Source of the DNA: Deltaproteobacteria bacterium
GTDB lineage: Bacteria > Desulfobacterota > Binatia > Binatales > Binataceae
DNA length: 64,000 nt
NCBI GenBank assembly: GCA_021817345.1
Contig: JAKAVC010000042.1
Coordinates: forward strand, 1-64,000
Reading direction: 5' to 3'
Within the stretch, counting starts at the first letter, position 1, and the number at the start of each line of letters is the position of its first letter. Made by a program: the position numbers and the translations under genes. Under the pieces are notes generated by a model that saw nothing but the letters and a program-made list of their open reading frames with translations, ran no database searches and was not told where the DNA came from. Below are positions 43,269 to 51,924 of this stretch, piece by piece.

Positions 43269-44297
43269 TCACAGGCACGCCTCGGCGAGTACGCGGACCG
43301 CCTCGATCTGTCCGGTGCCGACCAGCATCGTTTTGACCGGCGAGGACTTCCACGCCTTGAGCCGCTCGGCGATTCGCTCGCGCGGGCCGACCAGTGCGAC
43401 TTCGTCAACCAGCTTGTCCGGTATCGCGGCCATCGCCTCGGCCTTCTTGCCGGCGAGGTAGAGGTCCTGGATTTTGGCTGCTTCGGCCTCGTAGCCCATA
43501 CGGCGGGCGTAATCGTTGTAGAAATTTTTCGACCGCGCGCCCATCCCGCCGATATAGAGCGCGAGCATCCCCTTGACCGGCATCCGGCATTTCTCGAGGT
43601 CCGGACCCATCACACACTGCACGAACGGCGCGACGTCGAAGTTCTCCATGCTCTTTTTGCCGCCCGACTTCGCGAAGCCCTCGGCCAGCGGTGCCTTGTA
43701 AAGCTCCCACTTCTCGGGGCTCATCCAGACCGGGATGACGCCGTCGGCGATTTCGGCCGCGAGGGCCACGCCCTTGGGGCTGATCGAAGCGGTGTAAATC
43801 TGGAGATCCCGGCGGCCGTGCAGGATGCTCTTGAGCGGCTTGCCGAGACCGCTCGCGCCCGGCCCGGTGTAAGGAATCTGGTATTCCTTGCCGTGATGCT
43901 CGAGCGGAGCTTCGCGGGCGAGAATTTTGCGGACAATCTCGATGTACTCGCGGGTGCGCTGGAGCGGCTTGCCGTAGGGCACGCCATGCCATCCTTCGAC
44001 GACCTGCGGACCCGACGGTCCGATACCGAGGATGAAGCGTCCGCCCGAAAGCGCGTCGAGCGTCATCGCGGTCATCGCGGTCATCGCCGGCGTGCGCGCG
44101 GGCATCTGCATGATTCCCGTGCCGACGCGGATTTTCTTGGTGAGCGCGGCGATCCACGCCGCCGGAACGATCGCGTCGGAGCCGTAAGCTTCGGCGGTCC
44201 ATACCGAGTCGAAGCCTGCGCGTTCGGCTTCGAGGATGAGGTCCATCGGAAGCCCCATCTGCGCGCCCGAATATCCGGAAATTAAGCCCAATCGCAT
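43269..44297 (-). CDS. LLM-class (luciferase-like) F420/flavin-dependent oxidoreductase
   Basis: 342 aa from ATG 44297 behind GGGAGGGA. TIM-barrel bacterial luciferase-like monooxygenase: [69 protein letters not shown] and an LLM C-terminus. The N-terminus and size fit the F420-dependent subgroup of the LLM family; reduced FMN use is possible. It is inserted between rpmA and obgE, after the rpmA terminator. Confidence 0.82.
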   Translation of the reverse strand: MRLGLISGYSGAQMGLPMDLILEAERAGFDSVWTAEAYGSDAIVPAAWIAALTKKIRVGTGIMQMPARTPAMTAMTAMTLDALSGGRFILGIGPSGPQVVEGWHGVPYGKPLQRTREYIEIVRKILAREAPLEHHGKEYQIPYTGPGASGLGKPLKSILHGRRDLQIYTASISPKGVALAAEIADGVIPVWMSPEKWELYKAPLAEGFAKSGGKKSMENFDVAPFVQCVMGPDLEKCRMPVKGMLALYIGGMGARSKNFYNDYARRMGYEAEAAKIQDLYLAGKKAEAMAAIPDKLVDEVALVGPRERIAERLKAWKSSPVKTMLVGTGQIEAVRVLAEACL

Positions 44298-44328
44298 CGC
44301 AACATCCCTCCCTGAGCCAGGAAGCCCG

Positions 44329-44368
44329 CAACAAAACGAAGGCCCCACGGATTATCCGCAGGGCCTTC
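44329..44368 (-). terminator. Rho-independent terminator after rpmA
   Basis: On the minus strand GAAGGCCC and GGGCCTTC form a stem (8 bp and more) around the loop TGCGGATAATCCGTGG part, followed by GTTTTGTTG. It separates rplU-rpmA from the LLM gene. Confidence 0.7.
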
Positions 44369-44403
44369 AACCTTCAATCAATCCTTTAGCGTAAGCGGCG
44401 CGC

Positions 44404-44691
44404 CTACTCGTTTGCCCCGGCGGACGATGAAGCGTCCGGCGCCGGCTCGATTCGGACCCGCCGCTTGTCCCCGCGATACGACTCGTACTTAACCACGCCG
44501 TCGACGCGGGCGTAAAGCGTAAAATCGCGGCCCATTCCGACGTTCGGTCCGGGATGGATCCGAGTGCCGAGTTGTCGAACCAGGATATTTCCGGCCTTCA
44601 CGGTCTCGCCAGCGTAGATCTTGACGCCTCGATGCTGGCCTGGACTGTCGCGGCCGTTGCGCGTAGAGCCTTGTCCTTTTTTGTGCGCCAC
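44404..44691 (-). CDS. rpmA: Ribosomal protein bL27
   Basis: 95 aa from GTG 44691. [20 protein letters not shown] is the bL27 signature; the body continues [20 protein letters not shown] and [20 protein letters not shown]. It contacts the peptidyl-transferase centre through its N-terminal tail, which here begins directly with AHKKG and needs no cleavage. It follows rplU in the standard order. Confidence 0.96.
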   Translation of the reverse strand: MAHKKGQGSTRNGRDSPGQHRGVKIYAGETVKAGNILVRQLGTRIHPGPNVGMGRDFTLYARVDGVVKYESYRGDKRRVRIEPAPDASSSAGANE

Positions 44692-44758
44692 GGCTGGTCT
44701 CCTGCTTTTGAGGCGGCGCTCCTGCGCCGCGGTTTGAATATGCTTGACGCGCCGGCGC

Positions 44759-45076
44759 TCAAGCGCCCGGCGTGATTTCCTCGATCTTGAGCACGGTCAG
44801 TTCCTGCCGATGGCCGTGCTTGCGCCGATAGTTCTTGCGCCGCTTCTTCTTGAAGACGATTACCTTGGTGCCACGGGGTTGCTGAACTATCTTCGCCTTG
44901 ACCGACGCGTTTTCGACGGTCGGATGGCCGACGACGGGCGATTCGGTGCCGCCCACCGCGAGCACTTCGGTCAGTGCGACTTCGTTACCCACATCACCCG
45001 CGATTCGTTCGACGGTGATCTGGTCACCGACGCCGACGCGGTACTGTTTGCCGCCTGTTTTTACGATAGCGAACAT
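44759..45076 (-). CDS. rplU: Ribosomal protein bL21
   Basis: 105 aa from ATG 45076. [20 protein letters not shown] is diagnostic; the middle part has the conserved [30 protein letters not shown] region and the end is TVLKIEEI. A 50S structural protein binding 23S rRNA. First gene of the rplU-rpmA pair; the region upstream carries its promoter. Confidence 0.96.
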   Translation of the reverse strand: MFAIVKTGGKQYRVGVGDQITVERIAGDVGNEVALTEVLAVGGTESPVVGHPTVENASVKAKIVQQPRGTKVIVFKKKRRKNYRRKHGHRQELTVLKIEEITPGA

Positions 45077-45097
45077 GGCTTAGCCGGAAACAATTTA

Positions 45098-45124
45098 GTT
45101 ATAGGACCGGCCAAGCCCTGTCAA
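45098..45124 (-). promoter_or_regulatory. Putative promoter of rplU-rpmA
   Basis: On the minus strand TTGACA (45124-45119) is followed by TATAAC (45103-45098) with a 15-bp gap. A perfect -35 box with a five-of-six -10 box; the spacer is short, so an overlapping alternative -10 is also possible. The rplU start codon is 22 bp downstream of the -10 box. Confidence 0.5.
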
Positions 45125-45237
45125 CGCGGTCCCGCCCGGCGCAGGGTCGGGCCGGGGTGTCCGCCCGCGAACAGGATAGATTGCGTTTTCTCCTGAATTC
45201 GCTGATATCGCCGAAGGATATCCCACTGGGGATATTC

Positions 45238-45468
45238 ATGGAATCGATATCGCTGAAGCTGCCCGGGGACCGGCTCGAAACGAGCGACCGTTGCGCCAAA
45301 GCGCTTGGCATCCCGCGCGCCGAATACATCCGCCGCGCGATCGAGCGGATGAACCGCGAGGCCGAAGAGCGTGCGCGGGCCGAACGGATGGCGCGCGCCT
45401 CGCATAAGGTCCGCCGCGAAAGCTTGCGCGTGAACGCCGAGTTGGCAAGGATCGAGCGCGACCCATGA
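45238..45468 (+). CDS. Ribbon-helix-helix antitoxin-like protein
   Basis: 76 aa from ATG 45238; an in-frame ATG at 45157 adds 27 residues. MESISLKLPGDRLETSDRCA and KALGIPRAEYIRRAIERMN match an RHH (Arc/MetJ/CopG-like) DNA-binding fold, and a long basic helix (NREAEERARAERMARASHKV) follows. Typical of type II antitoxins that repress their own operon. A toxin frame should follow but only a 16-codon remnant is seen. Confidence 0.75.
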   Translation: MESISLKLPGDRLETSDRCAKALGIPRAEYIRRAIERMNREAEERARAERMARASHKVRRESLRVNAELARIERDP

Positions 45469-45515
45469 TGGTGCGCGTCGCCCACGCCCTGCGCGAAGTG
45501 CTCGACCTGCGGTGA
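45465..45515 (+). pseudogene. Possible toxin-gene remnant
   Basis: The ATG at 45465 overlaps the antitoxin stop (ATGA), the usual coupling in toxin-antitoxin operons, but the frame stops after 16 codons (MMVRVAHALREVLDLR). The following 200 bp contain no open frame that continues it. Too short to identify a toxin family. Confidence 0.25.
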
Positions 45516-45727
45516 GGCGGCCGGCTCACGCAGGTCTTTGGCCCTCGAAGACCGAGCATATCAAATTTGTCGCGGTCGGGCGGGATCACGCTGCGCCAAA
45601 GCTGCCCCTGCGGAAAGCCCCTAAGCCTGAGCAAGCCGAGGGCGAAACCGGACGTCATCGCGAGACGCCCAAGCCTGGCGGCTTGCGCGCCCCGTTGTGG
45701 CCCCTTGGCGGCTGACTGCGGGAAATC

Positions 45728-46261
45728 TCAGTCCAGGCCGAGGCGTTCGCGGCCTTCGGGCGAGATCATCTGCGGATTCCAGGGCGGATCCCAGACCAGC
45801 TCGACGTTGGCCTCCGACACTCCCGGCAGCATCATCAGCTTCTGCTGCGCGTCATGCGCGATCGACGCGCCCATCCCGCATCCCTGCGCCGTGAGCGTCA
45901 TTTTGACATCGATTCGGCTCGTACCGTCCGCCTCAGGCGTTATCTCCATCCCGTAAACCAGGCCAAGGTCAACGATATTGACCGGGATTTCCGGGTCGTA
46001 GCAGGTCTTGAGCTGCTCCCAGACCGCGGCTTCGAGGTCACCGGACGCGCTCGCGCCGGCGGCTTCCTGCACTTCCTTGCCTAGAGCGTCGGCGTCTTTC
46101 CCGGAAATGCGGTACAGGCCGCCGTAGGCCGGAACCTGTATCGTGTAGGTTCCGCCGAGCGACTGGGTGATGAATACTTCGAGACCCTTTTCCAAGGTGA
46201 TCTTATTCCCAGCCGGGATCTCGATAGCCTCGCATTGCCGAGTCAATTCCACGCGTTCCAT
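45728..46261 (-). CDS. sufT: SufT-like Fe-S assembly protein (DUF59/MIP18-type)
   Basis: 177 aa from ATG 46261. The N-terminal part (1-80) is the SufT-specific extension with VELTRQCEAIEIPAGNKITL and ITQSLGGTYTIQVPAYGGLY. The DUF59 domain follows: LKTCYDPEIPVNIVDLGLVY, and MTLTAQGCGMGASIAHDAQQ with the conserved Cys. SufT helps maturation of Fe-S proteins in bacteria. No other suf gene is in the window. Confidence 0.9.
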   Translation of the reverse strand: MERVELTRQCEAIEIPAGNKITLEKGLEVFITQSLGGTYTIQVPAYGGLYRISGKDADALGKEVQEAAGASASGDLEAAVWEQLKTCYDPEIPVNIVDLGLVYGMEITPEADGTSRIDVKMTLTAQGCGMGASIAHDAQQKLMMLPGVSEANVELVWDPPWNPQMISPEGRERLGLD

Positions 46262-46378
46262 AGTCGACTCCGTTTGTCCACATTTTATGATTTCCTGCGC
46301 TGGACTTGAAGACGCGAGGGTTCTTTTGTTGCGGCGGCGGGTGCGCCTTTGCTAGCGATTTAGCTTTGCGGAGGGAAG

Positions 46379-48445
46379 GTGGCGGAGGAATCCGAGAGCC
46401 GTTCGAGCCGGTCTCTGGCGGCGAATCACGCGACAATCAGGGAAAAGCTGCACGCTTTTCTCGCTTCGCGTCCCGCCGGTGCTGACGCAAGCGAGCTGGT
46501 GGGCCTGCTGCTTAGCGGCGCGGGCTCCGACCCGGAGCTTGGCGCGCGGCTGGTGCGCACGATGCTCGACGCGGACCCGAACTTCGTCTTCGACGCCGCA
46601 TCGGGCCTATGGTCGCTCAGGCGAAACCAGGCTCTGCGCGTCCCGCTCGACGAGGCGCGCTTTACGGTCGTCGATCTGGAGACGACGGGCGGACGCGCCG
46701 GCCCCGGGACGATAATCGAGATCGGCGCATACCGGATGCACGGGCGGCGCATCCTGGATTCCTTTCAGACACTGGTCCGCCCGCACGGGCCGATACCGCG
46801 CTTCATCACCGGGCTTACCTCGATAACCAACGAGATGGTGCGCGAGGCGCCACCGGTCGAGGAGGTGCTGCCGCCGTTTCGCGATTTTCTTGGCGATTCG
46901 GTGCTGGTCGCGCATAACGCCGCGTTCGACTACTCGTTCCTTGATTTCGAGTTTCGCCGCGTGTTCGGAATCGGGCTTGAGAACCCGGTGCTGTGCACGC
47001 TCAAGATGGCGCGCCGGTTCCTGCCCTCGCTCAAGCGCAAGCGGCTCGACGCGCTCGCCGAGCATTTCGGCCTTTCGACCGAGGGACGCCATCGCGGGCT
47101 CGGCGACGCGCGGATGGCGGCGGAGCTGCTCTCGATCTTCATCGATATCGCAAGCCGGATGGGCCTTGGACGCCTCGACCGGCTCATCGACGACCATCAG
47201 CGCGGCGCGGCGGGACGACGGATCGAACGCCACGTCGCGCCCGAGGAGATCGCGGCGATCTCACAGGCGCCCGGCGTGTACCTGATGCACAACGAGCGCG
47301 GCGACCTGCTGTACGTCGGCAAGGCGCGGCGGCTGCGCGAGCGGGTCGCGTCGTACTTCAATTCGAGTGTCACCGCGAAGACCGCCGACCTGGTGAGCCA
47401 CGTATGGAAGATCGAGACGCGCGAGACGCGCTCGTCGCTCGAAGCCGCGCTTTTGGAAGCGAAGCTGATTCGCGAGCTCAAGCCTCCGTACAACAGGATG
47501 CTCAAGGCGGCCGCGCCCGCGTATTTCATCCGGCTCGACCTGATGGACGAATTCCCGCGTCTCGTTATCAGCACCAGGCTCTCGGCCAGACGGGGTGTGA
47601 TGCAGACCGGGCCGTTTATCGGGCGAACGGGCATTGAGCGCTCGGTGCGCGCTCTCTCGCGGATGCTCGGTCTTCGCACCTGCGCGGGGAAGCTTGCGCC
47701 CGACGAATCGTTCTCGCCGTGCATCTATGGGCAGATGGGGCATTGCGCGGCGCCGTGCAATCTTACGGTCGATGAGGATTCCTACGCCGAGCGCGTGCGA
47801 AAGGCGGTCGCGTTCCTGCGCGGCGGAAGCGGTCCGCTGATGGGCGAGCTTGCGCGCGCGCGAGAGGATGCGGCGCGCGCGATGCGCTTCGAAGAAGCAG
47901 GCAGGCTCCATCGCGATCTCGAGGCGCTTGCCGCGCTGTCCTCGCGCGCAAGCCGTCTGAGCCAGGTTGTCATCGAGAACAATCTCGTGATCGTAACCGG
48001 CAATGAGAGCGATCGTGCCGCGCATATCGTGCTATCGGGCAGGCTCGCGGCGTCCTACGAGCTTCGCTCGCTCGAAGACGCGCGCGCCGTGTCGCGATTC
48101 GTCGCCGAGAACTTCGAGCGCTACAAGGCGCGCTCGGTCACGCGCGAGGAACTCGAACCGATGCAGATCGTCGCGCGATGGCTTCGCGAGCGCCATCCCG
48201 ACGAAGGCCGCGTCATCAACCTGTACAGCCCGCGGATCGAAACTGCGGCGCTCGGATGGCCCGAGGCGCGCGGCGATAGCGCCGTGGGTGCGCACGACGG
48301 CTCCGAGCCCGCGCCGAGGATTGGCAAGGCCGCACCGATAGCGGCCGGGAGATCCTTCGCTTCAGCAGCCTGCGCTCAGGATGACAGAAGGGAGGCAGCG
48401 TGCGCTCAGGATGACGTGAAGGGAGGCAGCGTGCGCTCAGGATGA
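46379..48445 (+). CDS. DEDDh exonuclease-UvrC-like (GIY-YIG) fusion protein
   Basis: 688 aa from GTG 46379 behind GGAGGGAAG. An N-terminal helical part (1-85) is followed by a DnaQ-type DEDDh 3'-5' exonuclease (about 93-255) with FTVVDLETTGGRA (Asp99, Glu101), VAHNAAFDYSFLDFE and HRGLGDARMAAEL. Then comes a GIY-YIG nuclease (about 297-375) with GVYLMHNERGDLLYVGKARR, as in UvrC and Cho. The rest is UvrC-like (CAAPCNL at about 459-465). The last 25 residues are repeat-encoded (see 48345-48454). UvrC itself should be elsewhere. Such fusions act in DNA repair; the order of cuts is unknown. Confidence 0.88.
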   Translation: MAEESESRSSRSLAANHATIREKLHAFLASRPAGADASELVGLLLSGAGSDPELGARLVRTMLDADPNFVFDAASGLWSLRRNQALRVPLDEARFTVVDLETTGGRAGPGTIIEIGAYRMHGRRILDSFQTLVRPHGPIPRFITGLTSITNEMVREAPPVEEVLPPFRDFLGDSVLVAHNAAFDYSFLDFEFRRVFGIGLENPVLCTLKMARRFLPSLKRKRLDALAEHFGLSTEGRHRGLGDARMAAELLSIFIDIASRMGLGRLDRLIDDHQRGAAGRRIERHVAPEEIAAISQAPGVYLMHNERGDLLYVGKARRLRERVASYFNSSVTAKTADLVSHVWKIETRETRSSLEAALLEAKLIRELKPPYNRMLKAAAPAYFIRLDLMDEFPRLVISTRLSARRGVMQTGPFIGRTGIERSVRALSRMLGLRTCAGKLAPDESFSPCIYGQMGHCAAPCNLTVDEDSYAERVRKAVAFLRGGSGPLMGELARAREDAARAMRFEEAGRLHRDLEALAALSSRASRLSQVVIENNLVIVTGNESDRAAHIVLSGRLAASYELRSLEDARAVSRFVAENFERYKARSVTREELEPMQIVARWLRERHPDEGRVINLYSPRIETAALGWPEARGDSAVGAHDGSEPAPRIGKAAPIAAGRSFASAACAQDDRREAACAQDDVKGGSVRSG

Positions 48446-48454
48446 TGGAAAGGG
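48345..48454. repeat. Tandem copies of the CTCAGGATGAC repeat
   Basis: Three direct units of about 30-31 bp at 48365-48394, 48395-48425 and 48426-48454, each starting GCAGC(C/G)TGCGCTCAGGATGA. They are preceded by GAGATCCTTCGCTTCA. The same arms occur as inverted repeats at 26995-27080 and 58837-58975. Here the frame of the exonuclease fusion reads through two units and stops in the third. Confidence 0.75.
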
Positions 48455-48577
48455 ACGTCCTTTCCCCAGGACTGACAAACGGGCGTGGCCGACTAAAGAG
48501 CGACAGCCTTCGCTCGAACGGGCGTGCGGACGGGTCGCCTGACCGCGCCGCAAGCGTGCATGGCGGAGGCTGTTTTC

Positions 48578-49441
48578 TCAGGAAACAAGCTCGTCGAAGA
48601 TGCGCGGCATCTCGAGACGGAGCAGAAAATGGCCGCGCCCGGGCAATACGATTAGCCGCGCGCGCGGGATTTGCTCGGCAAGGCGCCGCGCGTGCTCCAT
48701 CGGCGAAAGCGTGTCCTCCTCGCCCTGCCACAGGATCACCTCGGTCTTGATCTGCCCTGGTTCGAAGCCCCACGGGCTGCCGAGGACGCGATAATCCTCG
48801 ATCACGCCGCGCGCGCCCGAGCGCAACGCCTCGTAGAAAAAATCGGTCGCCTCTTTCGCGCTGAGAGCGCCGATTACCGCTCGATCGGAGGCCGACGGCA
48901 ATTCCCTGAGCAATGTCTGGCGCAGCATCTCGGCGGGAATTCGTCGCGCCATCGTGAGCCCGACCGCGGCGATTCGCGGCGCGCGCATTGCCAGCGGAAA
49001 CAGCATCCTGTCCGCCCAGAAGCCGAGTTTTCGGGTCGCCTCGGGCCGCTCCAGCGAGGCGACCGCTCCCACCGTGCCGATCTTCGTTACGCGGTCGCCA
49101 AGCCGCGCGCCGCATGCGAACGCGTACGGCCCTCCGCCCGACCATCCGAACACCGCGAAGCGTTCCAGGCCGAGCGCGTCGGCCAGCGCTCGCACGTCGT
49201 CCGCCCAATCGAGCATCGTGCGCTCCGGTTTGGGATCGGAAAGGCCGATTCCGGGCCGGTCGGGCGAGAGCAGGCGGACGCCTTTTTCGGCGCATAGCGG
49301 CGCCGCGAATGCGACGTCGAGCCGCGAGCTCATCGCGCCGTGGCAGCTTATTATCGGAAGCCCGCGCCGGTCGCCGTATTCGGCAAAGCCGAGCATCCGC
49401 CCGTCCGGCAGCCGAATCCTGTCCTCGAAGGCGTGTTCCAC
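48578..49441 (-). CDS. Alpha/beta hydrolase
   Basis: 287 aa from GTG 49441. Nucleophile elbow FGWSGGGPYAFAC with Ser, then DRPGIGLSDPKPER, LWQGEEDTLSP and LPGRGHFLL with the base His. Cytosolic; no signal peptide. Closest in feel to esterases or epoxide-hydrolase-type proteins; the substrate is unknown. The gene upstream on this strand is a dienelactone-hydrolase-like gene 29 bp away. Confidence 0.86.
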   Translation of the reverse strand: MEHAFEDRIRLPDGRMLGFAEYGDRRGLPIISCHGAMSSRLDVAFAAPLCAEKGVRLLSPDRPGIGLSDPKPERTMLDWADDVRALADALGLERFAVFGWSGGGPYAFACGARLGDRVTKIGTVGAVASLERPEATRKLGFWADRMLFPLAMRAPRIAAVGLTMARRIPAEMLRQTLLRELPSASDRAVIGALSAKEATDFFYEALRSGARGVIEDYRVLGSPWGFEPGQIKTEVILWQGEEDTLSPMEHARRLAEQIPRARLIVLPGRGHFLLRLEMPRIFDELVS

Positions 49442-49470
49442 CCGGCGTTTGCGCGCGGCGTTTCAGGCGT

Positions 49471-50175
49471 TCACTTCAGGTTCTCGGCGAACAGGCTGAG
49501 CGTGCGCCGCCAGGCGTCTTTGGCCGCCTCGGGCGAGTACACGTCCTTTCGCGTATCGTTGAAGAATCCGTGCTGGCATCCGGCGTACACTTTCACTTCG
49601 CCCTTCTTGCCGAGCCTTTTGAGCGTGGCCGCGAGCCGATCGACGTCCTTGCGCTGGATCCATCCGTCGTTCTCGCCGTAAGCGTAAAAGATGGGGCAGT
49701 TGAGCGAGGCGAGTTTTTCGTCGGACGGAATCTCGCCGTAAAACGGCGCGGCGGCGGCAATCTCCTTCGATTCGCACGCGAGCAGCAGCGCGTAGCTTCC
49801 GCCCATGCAGTAGCCGGTGACGCCGATTTTCGCGCTTGCGGTTTCCTTCTGCGCGCGCAGCCACTCGATCGCGCTCTTCAGGTCTTCGATTCCGTCTTCC
49901 TTCCTGAGCGCGGTCATCAACTGGGCGGCCGTGTTGGGATCGGCGGCGACCTTGTGGCCTTGGCGCGAGTAGAGGTCGGGAGCCAGCGCGAAGTAGCCCT
50001 CGCGGGCGAAGCGGCGCGCAATGTCCTTGATGTTTTCGTTGAGGCCCCACCATTCCTGGACCACGATAACCGCCGGCCTTGCACCAGCGCCTTCGGGCCG
50101 GGCGACGTATGCTTTTATCGGGCAGGCTTTGCCGGTGAAGGTGACTTCGTTTGTCGCGATTTCGACACTGGCCAT
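49471..50175 (-). CDS. Dienelactone hydrolase family protein
   Basis: 234 aa from ATG 50175. The family fold shows VQEWWGLNENIKDIARRFAREGYFALAPDLYSR, the Cys nucleophile in VTGYCMGGSYAL, the acid in YGENDGWIQR and the His in VYAGCQHGFFND. Such enzymes open dienelactones in chlorocatechol breakdown or act as general esterases. No chlorocatechol genes lie beside it, so the substrate is open. Confidence 0.9.
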   Translation of the reverse strand: MASVEIATNEVTFTGKACPIKAYVARPEGAGARPAVIVVQEWWGLNENIKDIARRFAREGYFALAPDLYSRQGHKVAADPNTAAQLMTALRKEDGIEDLKSAIEWLRAQKETASAKIGVTGYCMGGSYALLLACESKEIAAAAPFYGEIPSDEKLASLNCPIFYAYGENDGWIQRKDVDRLAATLKRLGKKGEVKVYAGCQHGFFNDTRKDVYSPEAAKDAWRRTLSLFAENLK

Positions 50176-50234
50176 CGCTTAACCTCCAATGGTGTTGGAT
50201 CTCTCGCGCCGCGGCTTCGCGCCGGCGTGCGCTC

Positions 50235-51110
50235 CTATTCAGCCGCAGTTACCGGAATGAATCCGATCGTGCCGCTGCGCAGCCTTATCTGCAGCCATCC
50301 GCGGGCGATTCCGATCACGCGCACGTAGCCCTTGCGATGGACGTGGGCGACCACCCGGCTCGAACTGTCGGGTTCCTCGTAAACCGGCGAATTGTGGGTC
50401 AGGTAAAAGACCTTGTTGATGCGCCTTATCTTGGGCCTTGGAGTCGGCGCGGCGGTTGCCTCCGCGGGACTTGGCGACGCGGCCGGAGCCGGTGTGGCGA
50501 TCACAAGCTTCGGATTGAGGGCCCGAGCCTCGGCGAATTCAGCGTCCGCCTCGGCGGAGCGGTTCGGCTCGGTGCTGAGAAGTTTGGCGAGATCGAAATG
50601 CGCCCGCGCGTTCTTGGGGTCGAGTCCGATCGCGGTGCGAAACTCGGCCTCCGCCTCGGCTGACTTGTTCTCTTTGGCGAGAATCGTACCGAGGGCGAGA
50701 CGATAGGCGGGATTGGTCGGTTCGAGAACGACCGCGGCGCGATATTGCGATTCCGCGTCGCCGTTTTCGCCCTGCGCGGCGTAAAGGCGGCCCAGCGAGC
50801 GATGGGCCGCGGCGTTTTTAGGGTCAAGCTCGAGGACCTTGATGAACTCGGCCTCCGCGGCGGCGTTTTTGTTCTCGACCACGTACAGGTTGCCGAGCGC
50901 GACGTGGGTGCGGACGTCGTTGGGCGCGAGCTCGACGGCCTTGCGGTAGTTCTCTTCGGCCTTGGTGAGATTCGTCGCCTGCATCGCGGCGTCACCCGCG
51001 CTCAGGTAATGCTGGACCGACTCGCCGCTGCGGCATCCAAACAACGACAACACGGCAACCAGTCCAATAGCGGCGGCAAGGCCGGCAGGGTTTCGCGCTT
51101 CGACAGGCAT
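50235..51110 (-). CDS. TPR lipoprotein with C-terminal SH3-type domain
   Basis: 291 aa from ATG 51110. Signal peptide with lipobox LFGC, giving mature Cys26. About five TPR units span residues 30-195, with pattern AEENYRKAVELAPNDVRTHV and AEAEFIKVLELDPKNAAAHR. A Pro/Ala-rich linker follows, then a C-terminal bacterial SH3 domain (YLTHNSPVYEEPDSSSRVVAHV, WLQIRLRSGTIGFIPV). Likely periplasmic with a role at the cell envelope. No named orthologue. Confidence 0.8.
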   Translation of the reverse strand: MPVEARNPAGLAAAIGLVAVLSLFGCRSGESVQHYLSAGDAAMQATNLTKAEENYRKAVELAPNDVRTHVALGNLYVVENKNAAAEAEFIKVLELDPKNAAAHRSLGRLYAAQGENGDAESQYRAAVVLEPTNPAYRLALGTILAKENKSAEAEAEFRTAIGLDPKNARAHFDLAKLLSTEPNRSAEADAEFAEARALNPKLVIATPAPAASPSPAEATAAPTPRPKIRRINKVFYLTHNSPVYEEPDSSSRVVAHVHRKGYVRVIGIARGWLQIRLRSGTIGFIPVTAAE

Positions 51111-51266
51111 ATGAGTGACTCCTCTTCAACCTTCCTACGGCTTCCTGAAACGAGAGAACGGCGAACTTGGTTCGCGGGGGGATTTAAGCATCATTCGGGT
51201 GTCCAAGTTAAATGGCGAAGCCTTTTCCCATTGGACTGCCTGATTGGGTGGGTTATAAACAATGCC

Positions 51267-51911
51267 GTGCGAGTCGTTCTTATCGCCGCAAAGCATACCG
51301 CGCTGGCAAAGACGCGGCTTGCCCCTGTCATCCCCGACGCGGAGCGCAGGGTGCTCGCCGAGGCGATGTTCCGCGACGTGCTGGCGGCGGCTTTAGCTTC
51401 GCGGATCGCCGAGCGGGTTGCGGTGGTTTCCTCGGACGCGACGCTGCTCGAAATCGCGGCCGAAAGCGGGGCGCTTAAGATCGATGAAATGGTCCCGCGA
51501 GGGTTGAACGCGGCGGTCAGGATGGCGACCTCGATGCTGGTCGAGGCGGGCGCGACCCAACTATGCACGGTGCTGTCGGATATTCCGCTGGTGACGGGCG
51601 CGGACATCGACGCGGTGTTCAGCGCGATACCGGGCGAGGGCGGGGTGGTGCTGGTGCCATCACGCGATTTTTCGGGAACGAATATCATTGCGCGCGCGCC
51701 CGGCGACCTGATTTCGACCATATTCGGGCGTTTGAGCCTGGTGAAACATTTGGAAGAATGCAAACAAAGGGGACTGACGTGCGAGGTGATGCGGCTGGCC
51801 GGGCCGGCGCTCGATCTTGACTTGCTCGCCGACCTGATGGAATTCGTACGGGTCGGCAAGCCGACCAACACGCTGAATCAGCTTTCCCGCCTGGGGATTG
51901 CTCTCGACTGA
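51267..51911 (+). CDS. cofC: 2-phospho-L-lactate guanylyltransferase-like protein (CofC/FbiD)
   Basis: 214 aa from GTG 51267 (VRVVLIAAKHTALAKTRLAP); an open frame upstream is not family-like. The NTP-transferase fold with KTRLAPVIPDAERRVLAEAM, the SDIPLVTGADIDAVF metal region and GGVVLVPSRDFSGTNII match CofC. It activates 2-phospho-L-lactate or phosphoenolpyruvate with GTP for F420 synthesis. It heads the mla operon here. No cofD, cofE, cofG or cofH in the window. Confidence 0.83.
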   Translation: MRVVLIAAKHTALAKTRLAPVIPDAERRVLAEAMFRDVLAAALASRIAERVAVVSSDATLLEIAAESGALKIDEMVPRGLNAAVRMATSMLVEAGATQLCTVLSDIPLVTGADIDAVFSAIPGEGGVVLVPSRDFSGTNIIARAPGDLISTIFGRLSLVKHLEECKQRGLTCEVMRLAGPALDLDLLADLMEFVRVGKPTNTLNQLSRLGIALD

Positions 51912-51924
51912 ACTTCGGCAGCGA

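Noticed and set aside
48365..48454. Possible CRISPR array from regularly repeated units
   Set aside because: Units are directly adjacent without spacers, belong to a dispersed repeat family seen at two other sites, and no cas genes are nearby.
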